From positions 1,351,626 through 1,415,625 of the forward strand of contig CM032667.1 in NCBI GenBank assembly GCA_019095985.1: a DNA stretch of 64,000 bases, written 5' to 3'. This DNA comes from Streblospio benedicti (taxonomy: Eukaryota; Annelida; Polychaeta; Spionida; Spionidae). How positions within the stretch are numbered: the first letter of the stretch is position 1; each line of letters starts with the position of its first letter. Made by a program: the position numbers and the translations under genes. Below are positions 35,925 through 64,000 of this stretch, one piece after another. The notes under the pieces are model-generated. The model was not told the origin of the DNA. It was given only the letters and a program-made list of their open reading frames with translations, and ran no database searches.

Positions 35925-35930
35925 TTTATT
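35925..35930 (-). terminator. Candidate poly(A) signal (collagen IV gene)
   Basis: AATAAA on the minus strand about 48 bp after the collagen stop codon. A short 3' UTR is possible; longer alternatives cannot be excluded. Confidence 0.4.
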
Positions 35931-35977
35931 ATAGCAACTACGCTGGGTGTTGTCATCCTCCTCTTCCTCACCAGCGT

Positions 35978-61708
<25,731 letters not shown>

Positions 61709-62085
61709 CTATAACAAAATTCAAGTTTCAAATCAAAGTATAAGGTTTGCATTTAAGTACATCAATTATTTGAATTAATTCATTAGCACATTTAAAAAAA
61801 ATACAGAATCTAATGTGCGTCATATATTTAGTTTGTTTAATGAGACCATATACTACTCACTAATTGAATAATGTTAATTTGACATGTTATTTTTTCTATT
61901 AATTTTTATAATCAAAATCTATGTACTTATTACTTAGTAATAAGAAAAGCTTTAAAAGTTTTTTATTGTTGAAAATGTTAGCATAAGTGTCAAAAACATA
62001 GATTTAAAAAATCATTAATATCATATGTACTTTTGACATAAATCACAAACTTCATTTTATTGCAATGCCGTCACTTGACTAAAAT

Positions 62086-62880
62086 ATGAGTTTTATAGAA
62101 GTGATTGCAATTTTATTAAGAAAAGGTGTACCTGCAGTTGATAAAATACATCAACTAGAAGATATTTTTATTGTTCCAACAGAGTTTATCAACCTCCCAA
62201 AGTCACAGGATTTAAACATAAGTTCTGAGAGTGTTGAATTGAATGAGGTGCCAATGGTTCTCATCTCTCTTCATGTCATTTCTGCTTCTGGTTGTGAACT
62301 CAGTGTCGGGCATTTCATTATATTACAACTGTACAGGGTTAACAGAAGTCAATAGATTAGCATTGCTCATTAGAATTGTTCTGATATATACTTGTGAATT
62401 GCATTGGTGACAAACTACAATGAAATTCCTATCACTGATAAATGCTACTTTGTGTACTATAAAAGATAGCATGTAATCGCTTACATTTATGTGTTTATAT
62501 GTCACAGATATGAAGAAAGAATTATTTACAGAAAAAATAATCTCATTTTTAAACAGGCTGTTGAAAAGTGGCAAGATGCAATTCGACAGGTCATACATAT
62601 GTGGTGTGGTGTTACATTATATACCCGTAACCCACCTGCTAAGTTATTCTGTCCATTCAAGCATTAGTCCCACAATTTTTTTTTTATTGAGTATGTATAT
62701 TTCTACTATAGTCTTACATACATAACAATCTAACATACATATCTAAATTCAGACCATATTATGTCACCCTTTGCTGCGACAAATTTTAACATACAGGTAA
62801 TTTGAACAAGGATTGCATGATATGTTTGAACTAAACGCTAGCCTTCAATGCCTACTCCATGGGTTGAAAGAAGGTAAGGA
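62086..62880 (+). other. Weak plus-strand coding hints, unrecognised
   Basis: An ORF at 62086-62355 includes GVPAVDKIHQLEDIFIVPTE followed by FINLPKSQDLNISS and NEVPMVLISLHVISASGCEL, which read like real protein and begin near an acceptor-like TGTACCTGCAG. Further on, 62557-62591 could be a small exon with both splice sites (ACAG|...GACAG|GTCA; peptide VEKWQDAIRQ), and 62,810-62,873 reads LHDMFELNASLQCLLHGLKE before a GTAAGG donor. I could not connect them in phase or identify a family. They may be remnants of a gene or mobile element inside the collagen 5' intron. Confidence 0.25.
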
Positions 62881-64000
62881 CATAATAAAAGTAATATGGT
62901 AAAATTAAAATATCCTTCACTTTTGCATCATTTGTAGTTTCCTGGTGGAGGCCTTAATTTCATCCAATGGTTTACTCCTACAGGTGAGTGTACATAAAAA
63001 GTGTACAGCCGGCCAGACAATGAATTTTTCTGCTTGAACGCCTGCAGCACAAGGATGGTATGCACTATTTACAACTGTGTGTGTACATAACTCGGCAGCC
63101 CAGCTCAGATCCACCAAAACATCTCTATTGTACACTAAACAGAGCAGACATATATTATGGGTAAATGGCCTCTGATTTTCACAGCATTGTTGTTTTGTGA
63201 AGGATTTAAAACATTGTTCTTGGTAATGCTAGAGTCTGTATGTTAATACTGTGCGGGTGACCTGGATCTTCTGCCATTCCACTAAGAACTGTGATTATTT
63301 CCATTCCACAACTTTTGATAGACATCAAATATTTCACTTATAATACCTCTTTAAACGATGTTTTATGGATTTTAAAGCACAAAAAATCCTATAGTTATTA
63401 TCTTATCTTCCCTATGTAAAGCTAACACAACTACCAGTATCAGAACAGTGAATGAATTGTTTTGACCTCAATACTTGACAGCCTATACTACAGTTTTAGT
63501 TTTCTAAGAATGAGAGAAATATCTTAATGGAAACTAAATAAATTCAGGCAAAACTCAGCACCCATCAAGTTTTTTTTCTAACATATACCAACAGACAATA
63601 TTTTTCTGCCAAAATTCCAATCTCCTGAAATCTGTGAACTTTATTGTATAAAAAATGTTAATATTTACTATGGAGGTGTTAATTGATAAAAAACACACTA
63701 TGTGAACAATAAGCGTAGTCCTTATTACATTCATATTAAAGAAATGTACTTTGTATGCATTTCTGGTTAATACAAGACATGACACTTCAGATCTTGATTT
63801 TAAACATTTAAAATGATTGTCAAGAAAGACATAAAGAATAAACAATGTCTATATCAGCCCAATCTTTGACTAATTGTAAGTTTACAAACATTGATATTTT
63901 TCTTCTCATCAGAAATACAGGCTGCCTTGCTACATGTACATGTACATTGAATTTAAACATGAACCACACTACTGCATCTAGACACTTGAGACATGTAACT
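62881..64000. other. Right edge, nothing recognised
   Basis: AT-rich sequence, presumably an intron of the collagen gene. I looked for further Gly-X-Y exons on the minus strand and found none. Confidence 0.5.

Larger units (their letters stand above)
33192..35977. other. AT-rich region without a recognised gene
   Basis: Long AT-rich sequence between the helicase-like exon and the last collagen exon. Part of it may be collagen 3' UTR on the minus strand. Apart from the signal-peptide-like ORF at 34039 I see nothing supportable. Confidence 0.45.

Noticed and set aside
63240-63290. Possible extra minus-strand collagen exon (GMAEDP)
   Set aside because: It does not keep Gly every third residue and the phase does not match the next exon.

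Overview
This is eukaryotic nuclear DNA from a multicellular animal: spliced genes with GT-AG introns, a type IV collagen, a filamin-repeat gene, and many LINE, SINE, Penelope-like and foldback repeats in introns. The repeat mix suits a marine invertebrate, but nothing fixes the phylum. One assembly gap of 100 N lies at 26621-26720.

Left part (1463-18494, + strand): a gene of about 2,040 codons. Its first 4.7 kb encodes a long, disordered, Ser/Asn/Lys-rich region. After a 4.6 kb intron come 12 small exons encoding five filamin Ig-like repeats. No actin-binding CH domains are visible in the window. An in-frame TAA-TGA pair inside the long region sits in a plausible 144 bp phase-1 intron, so intron retention would give a 777-residue protein without filamin repeats.

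Middle (20957-30275, + strand): a complete seven-exon gene of the thiopurine S-methyltransferase (TPMT) family (240 aa), whose second intron holds a Penelope-like element bracketed by 96-bp inverted repeats. Then come a degenerate antisense LINE, the gap, and an aldo/keto reductase gene whose 5' end is missing.

From 30276 to 35977 there are LINE fragments, one orphan exon resembling the start of a RecQ-type helicase, a candidate signal-peptide exon, and AT-rich sequence with no recognised gene.

Right part (35978-61708, - strand): 34 exons of an alpha-2-like type IV collagen chain. The NC1 domain is complete and 29 Gly-X-Y exons are visible; the 5' end lies beyond the right edge. The visible exons join in frame to 1,696 aa. 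Its introns hold LINE 3' ends, two copies of a tRNA-derived SINE in opposite orientation, foldback elements and a 61-unit GAT microsatellite. The last 2.3 kb hold only weak coding hints.

The genes are unrelated in function (cytoskeleton, small-molecule methylation, redox, basement membrane) and do not form a pathway. The most unusual items are the disordered-plus-filamin architecture with its possible retained-intron switch, and two diverged Penelope-like copies, in introns of two different genes, with the same layout: inverted repeats around only the 3' endonuclease part, sharing a conserved hairpin.
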